Source: Acidobacteriota bacterium (lineage in GTDB: Bacteria; Acidobacteriota; Polarisedimenticolia; J045). From it: DNA of 52,768 nt. This document shows positions 1 through 6,901 of this stretch, piece after piece (position 1 is the stretch's first letter; every line of letters starts with the position of its first letter). Location of the stretch: positions 1-52,768 of the forward strand of contig JAGOJY010000030.1 in the NCBI GenBank assembly GCA_017994815.1, given 5' to 3'. The notes beneath the pieces are model-generated. The model was given only the letters and a program-made list of their open reading frames with translations, ran no database searches and was not told where the DNA came from. Both the position numbers and the translations under genes were made by a program.

Positions 1-133
1 CGACATCGCCCGTTTCGCGCAGGATGCCGCCGCACATCGCCGCCGCGGAGCGGATCACGCGCTCCGGCAGCGAGACGAGGTACTCCACGCCGGCGCGCGG
101 CCGGCCGTCGCTCGCGGTGGGTCCCGAGATCAC
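1..133 (-). CDS. Hypothetical protein, N-terminal fragment cut by the window edge
   Basis: This frame is open from the left window edge to a GTG at 131-133. Two in-frame stops (TAG, TGA) lie just upstream, so the 44 visible residues must be the N-terminus. They include the stretch EYLVSLPERVIRSAAAMCGG, which looks like a real protein, and codon third positions are G/C-rich like the neighbours. I cannot name the family with confidence; the 'LPERV..AAA..GG..RE.GDV' pattern resembles proteins found next to EcsC-like genes, but that is only an impression. No clear ribosome binding site precedes the GTG. Confidence 0.45.
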   Translation of the reverse strand, partial: MISGPTASDGRPRAGVEYLVSLPERVIRSAAAMCGGILRETGDV

Positions 134-173
134 GATCGCAGGCTATCACGCGCCGCTGGTGGCGGCCGATTGG

Positions 174-195
174 GGGACAGGTGGAACACTGTCCC
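174..195. terminator. GGGACAG/CTGTCCC inverted repeat
   Basis: GGGACAG (174-180) and CTGTCCC (189-195) form a perfect 7-bp inverted repeat with an 8-nt spacer. It lies just beyond the stop of the leftward gene ending at 215, where a terminator is expected. No T-tract follows, so it could equally be a dispersed intergenic dyad. Confidence 0.45.
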
Positions 196-214
196 GTATT
201 GCGCGTCCGATCTG

Positions 215-904
215 TTACGCGTCGATTGCGCTCGGAGTGCCGCCGGTCGCGGAAACCTGGACGTACCGCAAATACGCGAGCGCGAGCGTCACGTGCGCCG
301 GCTCGCCCTCGGCCTGCCCGCGCTCGTGCAGCGGGCGCAGCGTGCCCGCGGCCAACCGGTCCTCGAGCCTGGCCAAAAACTCGTCGACGCTCGCGCGCAG
401 CCGCGCGAGCGGATCCGTTGGGTCGGCGGCCTCGGCGCCTTCCTCGACCGCACCGGTTTCCGCGGGCACGAACAGCTCGCCCAGCGCGCCGAAAGCGCGA
501 TCCACGCCGGCGCGCAGCCCGGCCATGAACGTTGGGCCATCGAGATACTGCCCGTCGCCCGCGGCCGCCACCGCGTCCTTGAACGCCTGCACCGCATCGC
601 TGCGCAGTGTCTTGACGACGTCCTTGACCTTCTCCCGCGTGTCGGCGTCCGTTTCCGGGCCGAACAGTTCGCGCAACTCGCGCATCACCTCGCGGATGAG
701 GTGATTGGCCTGCCGGCGCGCCTGTCCGCGATTCACGCCGTGCGGCCGCTTCGCTTCCTCGGCGTACGTCACGGGCGTGGTTTCGGAATGGGTGAAGCGG
801 TCGACCAGCGGCGGGTCGTGCTGCGCGACGCGGTTCACGCCGCGCGACGCGTTGTCCGACCGGGCGGTCCAAGCCGCGGAAAGGTCCAGCCCCTCGATTC
901 TCAT
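215..904 (-). CDS. Hypothetical protein, 229 aa, charged and helical
   Basis: I do not recognise this protein. The ATG at 902-904 was chosen over an upstream in-frame one because GGAGGGAG lies a few bases before it. There is no signal peptide or membrane segment. The N-terminal ~65 residues look disordered. The middle is Arg/Glu-rich and probably helical (around 'REVMRELRELFGPE'), followed by an acidic Glu/Ala-rich linker and a C-terminal helix-rich part containing 'DEFLARLEDRLAAG'. It ends with TAA at 215 just before an inverted repeat. It stands alone between an unknown gene and selC, so context gives no function. Confidence 0.6.
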   Translation of the reverse strand: MRIEGLDLSAAWTARSDNASRGVNRVAQHDPPLVDRFTHSETTPVTYAEEAKRPHGVNRGQARRQANHLIREVMRELRELFGPETDADTREKVKDVVKTLRSDAVQAFKDAVAAAGDGQYLDGPTFMAGLRAGVDRAFGALGELFVPAETGAVEEGAEAADPTDPLARLRASVDEFLARLEDRLAAGTLRPLHERGQAEGEPAHVTLALAYLRYVQVSATGGTPSAIDA

Positions 905-1028
905 CGACACTCCCTCCGGCTCCGAAAACCGGTTTCCTGCCCGGGTTATCGGCACGCGGGCGGCCGACCTGAATCGCGCGCCGGGGCCGACGAATCCCCG
1001 CCCGCGGGATCCGGGTTAAGCTCCCGCC

Positions 1029-1128
1029 GGAAGCGCACGGGGCCTGGTGGCCCTCCCGGTCTTCAAAACCGGTCGCTCCGTCGGCCGCGCCGGCGGAGGG
1101 TGGGTTCGATTCCCACACGCTTCCGCCA
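1029..1128 (+). tRNA. selC: tRNA-Sec (selenocysteine, anticodon TCA)
   Basis: This gene folds as selenocysteine tRNA. The acceptor arm starts GGAAGCG and pairs with CGCTTCC before discriminator G and an encoded CCA (1126-1128). The D arm has a 6-bp stem, GGGGCC/GGCCCT, with a 4-nt loop TGGT, diagnostic of tRNA-Sec. The anticodon stem CCGGT/ACCGG encloses CTTCAAA with anticodon TCA at 1063-1065. The variable arm is very long, about 10 bp (CTCCGTCGGC/GCCGGCGGAG) with loop CGC. The T arm is GTGGG-TTCGATT-CCCAC. The expected eighth acceptor pair appears as a C-A mismatch. It implies a SelA/SelB/SelD system elsewhere in the genome; none is in this window. Confidence 0.95.
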
Positions 1129-1210
1129 ATCCCGTTCGTCGCCGCCGTTCACCATGCACATCCCGCGCTCGACACGTGGGCAGCCTGCCGCGATTCGCCG
1201 CTCGTGCCCG

Positions 1211-1228
1211 GGCCGCCTGTCGGCGGCC
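1211..1228. terminator. GC-rich hairpin GGCCGCC-TGTC-GGCGGCC
   Basis: A perfect 7-bp stem with a 4-nt loop lies about 80 bases after selC and directly beyond the stop (TAG, 1230-1232) of the leftward membrane-protein gene. It may terminate both units. Very similar hairpins occur at 22236-22254 and 25624-25640. Confidence 0.5.
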
Positions 1229-1229
1229 G

Positions 1230-1712
1230 CTACACGTTGGGCGGGTTAAGCGGAGGCGACGGGGGCGGCGGCGGCGGCGCGACCGGGGAAACGAGCGGCT
1301 CGCGCCGGAACAGGAGGGTGGCGAGGAGGCCGGCGAGCGCCCCGATCGCCATGCCCACCACCAGCGAGGAAACCAGCACGGCCGCGAACTGGAGCGGGCG
1401 CTCGAAGTTGATCCAGCGCGAGACCTGCTCCATGGCGCGCGACACCTTGGGATCCCGGGTCCAGGCGTCCATGTGCCAATCGCCGCGCAAGGGCGAGAAC
1501 GCGAACCACAGCGCCCACAACGAGTGTTGCAGGACGCTGGCGATCGCCCCGGCGAAGGCGCCGGCGAGCGCCCCTTCTCCCGAGCGGGCGAGACACCCGA
1601 GCCGGTTGCCGGCAAAGGCGTACATCGCGCCGGCGATCGCGCCCGCCGCGATGTAGCCGCCGCAACAGCAGCAGCAGCACGGCGGCAACGTGCCCACGAC
1701 CGCTCCGAGCAA
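1230..1712 (-). CDS. Small Cys-rich multi-pass membrane protein (5' end possibly frameshifted)
   Basis: This is an unknown membrane protein of at least 160 aa. A run of six cysteines ('LPPCCCCCCGGY') is followed by two Gly/Ala-rich helices ('GAIAGAMYAFAG', 'GALAGAFAGAIASVLQHS') and a third near the C-terminus ('LVVGMAIGALAGLLATLLF'), then a proline-rich tail. The nearest in-frame start is a TTG at 1710-1712, but the frame stays open upstream in protein-like sequence (PSLLAPVLVGG). A good ATG with GGAGG five bases upstream lies at 1753-1755, one frame off. Removing one base from the G run at 1744-1746 would join them. The true start is therefore probably 1755, disrupted by an indel in the genome or assembly. 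Confidence 0.6.
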   Translation of the reverse strand: MLGAVVGTLPPCCCCCCGGYIAAGAIAGAMYAFAGNRLGCLARSGEGALAGAFAGAIASVLQHSLWALWFAFSPLRGDWHMDAWTRDPKVSRAMEQVSRWINFERPLQFAAVLVSSLVVGMAIGALAGLLATLLFRREPLVSPVAPPPPPPSPPLNPPNV

Positions 1713-1879
1713 CCCTCCGACCAGGACCGGGGCGAGCAGCGACGGGTGCGTTCATCGGGTCCTCCTGCGGTCCGGACATCGGCTCGATGGTACGCGGAAC
1801 GGCGGCGGACCGGGCACCGCTCGGAACCACCGGGCGGCCGCTCGTTGCCGGTCGCGGGCGCGGGGCTGAGATTGGAGGG

Positions 1880-2944
1880 GTGAGCGGAATCCCCGTTCGC
1901 CGCGGGGCTGTCGCGTCGATCGCTGCCCGGGCGGGCATCGCGCTGGCCGTGCTCGTCGCGATCGTCACCGCGGGGCTCCTGCGGAGCTACCACGAGGCGA
2001 CGCCCCGGCTCTGGCCGGGCGCGCCGGCCCCGCTGGGCAGCCTCACGTTCGCCGCGCTGGTCCTGCTGCTCGCCCTGCACCTGGCCCAGCGGCGGCGCGG
2101 CGCCGACACGTGGCCGGAGCAGCCGGAGCCGACCGGGCCGCGGCTGGCGCAGGTCGTCCCGCTGCTGGTCGCCCTGCTCGGCGAGAAGTGGGTCTCCGCG
2201 GAAGTGCTGGCGCGGGCGTACGAGTGGATCGACGTGCAGATCGGCGACGCGGCGCTGGCCGACGCGGCCTACCGGCTGTGGACCGGCCTGGCCCTGCTCG
2301 GCACCGCGCTGCTGCTGCTGCCGGTCCTGCGACAGGTGCGCCCGTGGCTCTCGCGCGTTGCCACGCGCGAGCGCTTCGCGACCGCGGCGTTGGCCGGGGC
2401 CGTCGCGGCGCTCGTCACCGGCGCGATCACGCTGCTGCTGGCGCTCGCCGTGCCGGGAGCGCGGATCCTGGCCCCGGCCGGCTCGGCCGGCGCGTTGCTC
2501 GCGGCCACCGCGGCGCAGGTCGTGCGCGGCGGCGCGGAGGAGCTCTACTACCGCGGGCTGCTGCAGGTCGCGCTGCTGCGCCTGCTCGTCCGTTCGGGCG
2601 TGCCCGAAAGGCGGCTGGCCCGGATGATCGCGATCATCGCCGTGTCGCTCGGCTTCACGCTGGAGCACGTCGACCCGGAGCGCGGTTGGGCGGCGATGCT
2701 CCCGGCGCTCGGCTTCGTGTTCGGGATGTCGGTCGCCCTCGGGACGCTGTTCGAGGTGTCGCGCAACCTCTACATCGCGATGCTGGCCCACACGGCGGTG
2801 AACCTGTGGGTCGAGCGGCTGGTGCCGTTGGCGGTGGACGAGGCGGCGCAGCCGCTGCTTCCCGTGGCGTCGATGGCGCTCGTGTTCCTCACCGTGCTCT
2901 TCTCGGTGGTCGTCGTCACTCATCGCCGGCGCGGGTTCGCCTGA
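1880..2944 (+). CDS. CPBP-family intramembrane metalloprotease (CAAX protease-like)
   Basis: This is an integral membrane protein of the CPBP (Abi/CAAX protease) family, which uses a glutamate/histidine site inside the membrane. The family's EExxxR motif is present as EELYYRG (E220, E221, R225 from this start). It is followed by a second motif, FTLEH, and a third, HTAVNLWV, in later helices. At least six hydrophobic segments are visible. The frame is open from an ATG at 1787, but the 31 extra residues are Gly/Arg/Ala-rich with a less biased third codon position. I therefore prefer the GTG at 1880, although its GGAGG is unusually close. It is divergent from the Cys-rich membrane gene. Substrate unknown; such proteases often process prenylated or peptide substrates. 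Confidence 0.8.
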   Translation: MSGIPVRRGAVASIAARAGIALAVLVAIVTAGLLRSYHEATPRLWPGAPAPLGSLTFAALVLLLALHLAQRRRGADTWPEQPEPTGPRLAQVVPLLVALLGEKWVSAEVLARAYEWIDVQIGDAALADAAYRLWTGLALLGTALLLLPVLRQVRPWLSRVATRERFATAALAGAVAALVTGAITLLLALAVPGARILAPAGSAGALLAATAAQVVRGGAEELYYRGLLQVALLRLLVRSGVPERRLARMIAIIAVSLGFTLEHVDPERGWAAMLPALGFVFGMSVALGTLFEVSRNLYIAMLAHTAVNLWVERLVPLAVDEAAQPLLPVASMALVFLTVLFSVVVVTHRRRGFA

Positions 2945-2956
2945 TCGGAAAAGGTC

Positions 2957-2987
2957 GAAGCCGCGGCGTCGGGCGAGCCGCGGCTTC
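2957..2987 (+). terminator. 11-bp perfect hairpin after the CPBP gene
   Basis: GAAGCCGCGGC (2957-2967) and GCCGCGGCTTC (2977-2987) pair perfectly around a 9-nt loop, 13 bases after the TGA of the protease gene. No clear T-tract follows, which is common in very GC-rich genomes. Confidence 0.65.
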
Positions 2988-3048
2988 GTGGGTCGCGTTC
3001 CGAATCGGGCCACCGGAACGCAACGTCCTGGATTTTTCCGGGGCGGCC

Positions 3049-3149
3049 GATGCCGGGCGGCTCCGCGGCCCCGCTGCCGCGCCGCCACGAGTCGGGCGAC
3101 CGTGGCGGCCTCGGCATTCCCCGCAGCGCCGATGCCGGGCGGCTCCGCG
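3049..3149. repeat. 20-nt direct repeat in a convergent intergenic region
   Basis: The 20-nt unit beginning CGATGCCGGGCGG and ending CTCCGCG occurs at 3049-3068 and again at 3130-3149, 81 bases apart. The region between the convergent genes ending at 2944 and 3289 (about 340 bases) has no credible gene; it holds this repeat and three hairpins. Confidence 0.5.
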
Positions 3150-3177
3150 CTGCGGACCTGCTTGCCACCTCGGTGGG

Positions 3178-3209
3178 CCGCCGGGGTTGGCCTGGGCCAG
3201 CCCCGGCGG
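3178..3209. repeat. 15-bp near-perfect inverted repeat
   Basis: CCGCCGGGGTTGGCC (3178-3192) pairs with GGCCAGCCCCGGCGG (3195-3209) with a single T-G wobble and only two bases between the arms. This is a very stable dyad in a convergent intergenic region. It may work as a bidirectional terminator or be a REP-like element. Confidence 0.55.
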
Positions 3210-3249
3210 TCCTGGTGGTCCCCTCCTGGTGCGGTCCTTCCGTCCCACG

Positions 3250-3276
3250 GCCTTCAGGGTCGGGCGACCCGAAGGC
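3250..3276 (-). terminator. Hairpin after the histidine-kinase-like gene
   Basis: GCCTTC-A-GGGTC (3250-3261) pairs with GACCC-GAAGGC (3266-3276), with one bulged A and a 4-nt loop. It lies 12 bases beyond the stop of the leftward gene ending at 3289. Confidence 0.55.
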
Positions 3277-3288
3277 ACGGCCCATCTC

Positions 3289-3948
3289 TCAGGCGAGGCC
3301 GATCGCCAGGGCCTCGTCCTCGAACTCCACGCTCGTGCCGATCCCGGCCAGCGCTTCGAGCGCCGCGCCGAGCCTGCCGGGCGCCGGCTCGCCGAGGCGA
3401 ACCGCGCGCTCGGCCGCCGCGCGCACCGCGGCGTCCCACAGGCAGCCCGGCGTCTCGAGCCGCACGCTCCAGCCAGCGCCCGCCCCGCGGCGCGCGACGA
3501 TCGACCAGTTCCCCGCCGCCGGCGCGTTTTCCAGCGCCTCGCGCACGGCGCACCACAGCGCGACCGCCGTGCCCGCCGCGATGGTCCGCTCGACGCGTAC
3601 GCCGTCCCCGGTCACGGCGAGCTGCACGCCGGCGCTCGCGCAGCGGCGCGACGAGAGCCGCGCGACGAGGGCCAGCGCCTCGTCGAGGAGCACGGCCTCG
3701 CCTTCGGCGGCGCTCCACGCGACCAGCCGCTGCAAGTCCGACAGTTCGACCCGCGCCGGCTGGCCGGCCGCGAGGATCTCCTCGAGGCTGCGCCGCCACC
3801 GCGCCGGGTCGTCCAGCATCAAGCCGATCTCCGCCTTGCCCAGCATCGTCGCCAGGTGGTTGTTCAGGTCGTGCGCGACCTGGGCCGCGAGCTCGTGGAA
3901 CGCCGCCCCGGCGCTCCTCGTCGCGACCTGGCTGGTGGCGGAGATCAC
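3289..3948 (-). CDS. Histidine-kinase-like protein (DHp domain plus divergent ATPase-like domain)
   Basis: This 219-aa protein begins almost directly with a dimerisation/phosphoacceptor helix: QVAHDLNNHLATMLGKAEIG, with His26 in an HDLNN H-box typical of sensor kinases of the NtrB type. A possible HATPase-like part follows ('ALWCAVREALENAP' resembles an N-box), but I cannot find clear G1 or G2 boxes. It may therefore be a phosphotransferase or a catalytically weak kinase. There is no sensor or membrane domain. It starts with GTG at 3946-3948, eight bases after the stop of the preceding gene. It is the last gene of a three-gene operon behind a consensus sigma-54 promoter, next to an NtrC-type activator, which suggests a feedback role in that circuit. 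Confidence 0.65.
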   Translation of the reverse strand: MISATSQVATRSAGAAFHELAAQVAHDLNNHLATMLGKAEIGLMLDDPARWRRSLEEILAAGQPARVELSDLQRLVAWSAAEGEAVLLDEALALVARLSSRRCASAGVQLAVTGDGVRVERTIAAGTAVALWCAVREALENAPAAGNWSIVARRGAGAGWSVRLETPGCLWDAAVRAAAERAVRLGEPAPGRLGAALEALAGIGTSVEFEDEALAIGLA

Positions 3949-3955
3949 GCCGGCC

Positions 3956-4204
3956 TCAGTTGAAGCAGAGATAGCGCGCCATGGCCTGCACGAACCGGCG
4001 CGTGTTCAGCGGGCGGGCGAACACCGTGCGGCCCCCGTAGGTCAGCACGGTCGGTCCGGCGTCCTCGTCGATCGCCGCGTTGATCGCGCGGGCCGCGCAC
4101 CCGGCTTCCATGCGGGCCAGGTCGTCGCGGGTGATCGCCTGCAGCCGACCGAGCAGCGGCTGCGCCGAGGTCGTCACGCTTGCGGACTCCAGCAGTTCCA
4201 CCAT
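3956..4204 (-). CDS. Hypothetical protein, 82 aa, second gene of sigma-54 operon
   Basis: I do not recognise this small protein. It has an ATG at 4202-4204 with a purine-rich ribosome site (AAGGGAG, AAGGGG) upstream. The sequence is soluble and mixed in character, with 'LLGRLQAITRDDLARMEAG' likely helical and 'GPTVLTYGGRTVFARPLNTRR' likely strand. There are two cysteines and no membrane segment. It lies between two other small genes with gaps of 25 and 7 bases, so co-expression is likely. Its function presumably relates to the sigma-54/two-component genes around it, but that is inference from position only. Confidence 0.55.
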   Translation of the reverse strand: MVELLESASVTTSAQPLLGRLQAITRDDLARMEAGCAARAINAAIDEDAGPTVLTYGGRTVFARPLNTRRFVQAMARYLCFN

Positions 4205-4229
4205 CGCCCCTTGCTCCCTTCCCGCCGGC

Positions 4230-4559
4230 TCAGCGCCGGGCGGAATCCTGCTCGTCGAGCATCTCCGAGAGGAACCGGTCCAGCTCCCAGTTCACCTGGC
4301 CGATCAAGAGCTTCCCGTCGGGCAAGACACCGGCGCAGGCGCACGGGATCGGGTCGCGCGACAGCACCTGGTCGTCGTCCTCGAGGAAGAAGTCGATCAG
4401 TCGCTCGCCGGGGCGCGAGAGCAGCAACCACAGGTTCTGGCCCGACCCCCACACGACGTCGCCGCCGACCACGAACCCGTCGACGGGCCGGAGCCGCCGC
4501 AGTCCTTCCTCGGCTCGGGCCGGCGTCGCTGGGCTGCTCTGGGTCGTCCGCTCGTTCAT
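4230..4559 (-). CDS. Hypothetical protein, 109 aa, first gene of sigma-54 operon
   Basis: I do not recognise this soluble protein. The frame is open further upstream, but the ATG at 4557-4559 has GAGGG seven bases before it, and a consensus sigma-54 promoter lies between it and the longer start, so 109 aa is right. After a Thr/Ser/Pro-rich N-terminus come 'GFVVGGDVVWGSGQNLWLLL', an acidic 'DFFLEDDDQ' and 'LIGQVNWELDRFLSEMLDEQ'. It could be a small beta-rich sensory or adaptor protein. It leads a three-gene operon that ends with a histidine-kinase-like gene. Confidence 0.65.
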   Translation of the reverse strand: MNERTTQSSPATPARAEEGLRRLRPVDGFVVGGDVVWGSGQNLWLLLSRPGERLIDFFLEDDDQVLSRDPIPCACAGVLPDGKLLIGQVNWELDRFLSEMLDEQDSARR

Positions 4560-4591
4560 CGGTCGTTCCCTCGGTTCGCACGGCCATGAAA

Positions 4592-4607
4592 AGCAACGCT
4601 CGTGCCA
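4592..4607 (-). promoter_or_regulatory. Sigma-54 (-24/-12) promoter
   Basis: Read on the minus strand this is TGGCACG-AGCG-TTGCT, matching the sigma-54 consensus TGGCACG-N4-TTGCW at every conserved position. The -24 GG and -12 GC are correctly spaced. Transcription would start near 4582, about 23 bases before the ATG at 4559. An NtrC-type activator gene lies directly upstream. Confidence 0.85.
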
Positions 4608-4712
4608 CGCTGGCTTCGCCGTTGCCTCCTGTCTTTTCGGCCCGAAGATCAAGAACTTTCGGCGAAACCGGGGGGACGGGTGCGGGGGGCCCGCCGGCGG
4701 CGCGCGGAAAAG

Positions 4713-4728
4713 TGTCCGCTACAGGACG
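4713..4728. promoter_or_regulatory. Putative activator-binding dyad 1 (TGTCC-N6-GGACG)
   Basis: TGTCC-GCTACA-GGACG is a dyad with one mismatch to TGTCC-N6-GGACA. Its centre lies about 115 bases upstream of the -24 element, a normal distance for an enhancer bound by an NtrC-type regulator. Assignment to the adjacent regulator is inference. Confidence 0.45.
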
Positions 4729-4817
4729 GTCGCCGCGGGCAGGAGACCAATTTTTGACACCCCGCCGCCCCACGGGACCCGTTTTGGTGTCCCGAAGCGG
4801 TTCAGGGCGTGGCGAAG

Positions 4818-4833
4818 TGTCTCAATCCGGACA
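4818..4833. promoter_or_regulatory. Putative activator-binding dyad 2 (TGTCT-N6-GGACA)
   Basis: TGTCT-CAATCC-GGACA repeats the pattern of the dyad at 4713-4728 with a different single mismatch. The two centres are 105 bases apart, close to ten helical turns, so both would face the same side of the DNA. Confidence 0.45.
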
Positions 4834-4851
4834 GGGGGAGAAACAGCCGGG

Positions 4852-6270
4852 TCAGTCGTCGGTGCCGAGCGGGACCCCGGTCACCGGCGGGAGCGCCGCA
4901 TCCCCCACCGGCGGCGGCGGTTCGGGCGCCGCCGGCTCGAGCTGGTAGCGCTCGATTTTCCGGTAAAGCGTGGCCCGCGGGACGCCGAGGATGCGGGCCG
5001 CCTTGCCCTTGTTCCCGGCGCACGCCTCCAGGACGCGCCGGATGTGCTCCCGCTCGACCTCTTCCAGCGTCGCGAACGGCTCCTTCGGGGCCAGCCGGGG
5101 CAGCGGCAGGTCGCGCTCGCCGATCAGGGGACCCTTGGCCATCAGCGCCGCCTGCTCGAGGACGTGCGCGAGTTCGCGGACGTTGCCGGGCCAGTCGTAC
5201 GCCGCGAGCCGTTCGAGCGCGCGCGGCGCGAGCGTCGGGCGGCGCCCCACGCGGCGCGCGAGGCGCTCGAGCAGCGGGCCGACGAGGAGCGGGATGTCCT
5301 CGCGGCGCTCGCGCAAGGGCGGAATGCGGATCACCAGCGTCGCGAGCCGGTAGTACAGGTCCTGGCGGAACCGCCCGTCCGCCATCGCCTCCTCGAGGTC
5401 AGCATTCGTCGCCGCGACGATGCGGACGTCGATCGCGACGCCCTGCTCCGCGCCGACGGGGCGCACCTGCCGCTCCTGCAGCACGCGCAGGAGCCCGACC
5501 TGCACGCGGACCGGCGCGGTCCCGATCTCGTCGAGGAACAGCGTCCCGCCGTCGGCCGCGAGGAACAGCCCCTTGCGGCCGCGGTCGGCCCCGGTGAACG
5601 CCCCGCGCGAGTGGCCGAACAACTCGCTCTCGAGCAGCTCCGGGGAGAGCGCGCCGCAGTGCACCGGGACGAACGGGCCCGCGCGGCGCGACGAGTTGTC
5701 GTGCACCGCGCGCGCCGCAACCTCCTTGCCGGTCCCGGATTCCCCGAGCAGCAGCACGTCGCTGTCGGACCACGCCGCGCGCTCGAGCAGCGCGAACACC
5801 GGGCGCATCGCCGCGCTCGCGCCAAGCAGCCCGCCGAAGCCGGCCAGTCGCGCCGACTCGAGGCGCTTGAGGTCCTGCTCGAGCCGCTGCTTTTCCAGCG
5901 CCTTGGCCACGTCGAGGCTCAGCCGCGTCAAGGACAGCGGCTTGGTGATGAAGTCGTACGCTCCGTGGCGGATCGCTTCCACCGCCGCGTCCACGCCGCC
6001 GTGGCCGGTCATGATGATCACTTCGCTGGCGATGCCGTCGCGGCGGATCTCCTGCAGCAGGTCGAGCCCCGTGCCGCGCTCCAGCACGAGGTCGGTCAGC
6101 ACCAGGTCGTAGCGACGTGCCCGGACGCGCGCGCGCGCCTGCTCGAGCGTCGCCACCTCGTCGACGTCGTGCCCGACGCTGCGCAGGTACTCGGCCGCCA
6201 TCTCGCGCAGCGCGCGGTCGTCGTCGAGCAGCAGAATCCGGCCTTTCGGACTGCGGGACGGATCCGTCAC
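4852..6270 (-). CDS. NtrC-family sigma-54-dependent response regulator
   Basis: This 472-aa transcription activator drives sigma-54 RNA polymerase after phosphorylation. An N-terminal receiver domain starts at 'RILLLDDDRALRE' and carries the phospho-acceptor region 'YDLVLTDLVLE'. A central AAA+ domain has Walker A GESGTGKE, the sigma-54 contact loop GAFTGA and Walker B GGTLFLDEI. A C-terminal Fis-type helix-turn-helix is present (GNKGKAARILGVPRATLYRK). The start is GTG at 6268-6270, overlapping the upstream stop as GTGA and preceded by GAGGGG; a longer reading overlaps the upstream kinase and is rejected. Its likely targets include the sigma-54 operon just downstream (4559 to 3289). Confidence 0.95.
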   Translation of the reverse strand: MTDPSRSPKGRILLLDDDRALREMAAEYLRSVGHDVDEVATLEQARARVRARRYDLVLTDLVLERGTGLDLLQEIRRDGIASEVIIMTGHGGVDAAVEAIRHGAYDFITKPLSLTRLSLDVAKALEKQRLEQDLKRLESARLAGFGGLLGASAAMRPVFALLERAAWSDSDVLLLGESGTGKEVAARAVHDNSSRRAGPFVPVHCGALSPELLESELFGHSRGAFTGADRGRKGLFLAADGGTLFLDEIGTAPVRVQVGLLRVLQERQVRPVGAEQGVAIDVRIVAATNADLEEAMADGRFRQDLYYRLATLVIRIPPLRERREDIPLLVGPLLERLARRVGRRPTLAPRALERLAAYDWPGNVRELAHVLEQAALMAKGPLIGERDLPLPRLAPKEPFATLEEVEREHIRRVLEACAGNKGKAARILGVPRATLYRKIERYQLEPAAPEPPPPVGDAALPPVTGVPLGTDD

Positions 6271-6827
6271 GCGTTCCCCTCCCGTTCGTGGCGCGAGCGG
6301 GCGAGGATCTCGCTGATGCGCCCGCAGTTCTCCACGATCTGGTCCAGTCCGCTGCGGACCTCGGCCGACATCTCGCGGTCGCGGATCAGCAGGAGTTCCG
6401 CCGTGCCGAGAATCGCCGTGACCGGCCCGGCGATGTCGTGCCTGAGGGAAGCCTCGGCGCGCAGCCCGGGGAGTTCCGCCGCGTCCGGCGCGAGCACCAG
6501 CAGCAGCACCGCGCGGCCGGGCGCGGTCTCCACCCGCTGGGCGCGGAACTCGCGCTGGCGGCCGTCCGCGAACACCAGCGTCATCGGGTCGGGGCCGGTC
6601 GTCACGCCGGCGGCGAGGCGCTCGACCCGCTCGCGGCTGCCGGGGGCGAGCAGGTTCGCCGGCCGGACCGGCCACGCGCCGCCGAGCGCGGCGGCGAACA
6701 CCTGGAAACGCTGGTTGGCACCGAGGACCGTGCCGTCCCCGGCGAGCACGACCGCGGGGCGGTCGATCATGTCGAGCAAGGCGACGAGGCCCGCCGAAAG
6801 GTCACCCCTGCCATGCCGCTGGGCCAT
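6267..6827 (-). CDS. PAS-DHp protein: histidine-kinase-like, lacking the ATPase domain
   Basis: This 186-aa protein has a PAS sensor fold at about residues 15-110 ('MIDRPAVVLAGDGTVLGANQ'). A DHp helix pair follows, with H130 in LRHDIAGPVTAILGTAELL and a second helix 'LDQIVENCGRISEIL'. It then stops at 186 aa with no HATPase domain, so it cannot phosphorylate itself. It may receive phosphate from another kinase or act as a scaffold or phosphatase. Its stop overlaps the start of the NtrC-family gene (GTGA), so the two are translationally coupled. The histidine-kinase-like protein at 3289-3948 may complement it. Confidence 0.75.
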   Translation of the reverse strand: MAQRHGRGDLSAGLVALLDMIDRPAVVLAGDGTVLGANQRFQVFAAALGGAWPVRPANLLAPGSRERVERLAAGVTTGPDPMTLVFADGRQREFRAQRVETAPGRAVLLLVLAPDAAELPGLRAEASLRHDIAGPVTAILGTAELLLIRDREMSAEVRSGLDQIVENCGRISEILARSRHEREGNA

Positions 6828-6871
6828 GACGGTCTCCGCAGGATCACGTCGTGGTGAGGCCGGGTCGGGCC

Positions 6872-6901
6872 ATGTTAGCGACGCGCGGCGAAGCGCGTCA
6901 A
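6872..6901 (-). promoter_or_regulatory. Sigma-70-type promoter for the PAS-DHp/NtrC operon
   Basis: On the minus strand, TTGACG (6901-6896), an 18-nt spacer and TAACAT (6877-6872) lie upstream of the ATG at 6827. The -35 box contains the TGA stop codon (6898-6900) of the preceding gene. The predicted transcript start is near 6865. Confidence 0.5.

Noticed and set aside
1753..1758. In-frame TGA of the Cys-rich protein as a selenocysteine codon
   Set aside because: The TGA lies at the very start, overlapping the ATG in another frame, with no SECIS-like hairpin right after it. A one-base frameshift explains the region better.
4611..4626. Plus-strand sigma-54-like match TGGCTTC-GCCG-TTGCC
   Set aside because: GG and GC are spaced correctly, but no rightward gene follows; the minus-strand match just beside it is better and fits a gene.
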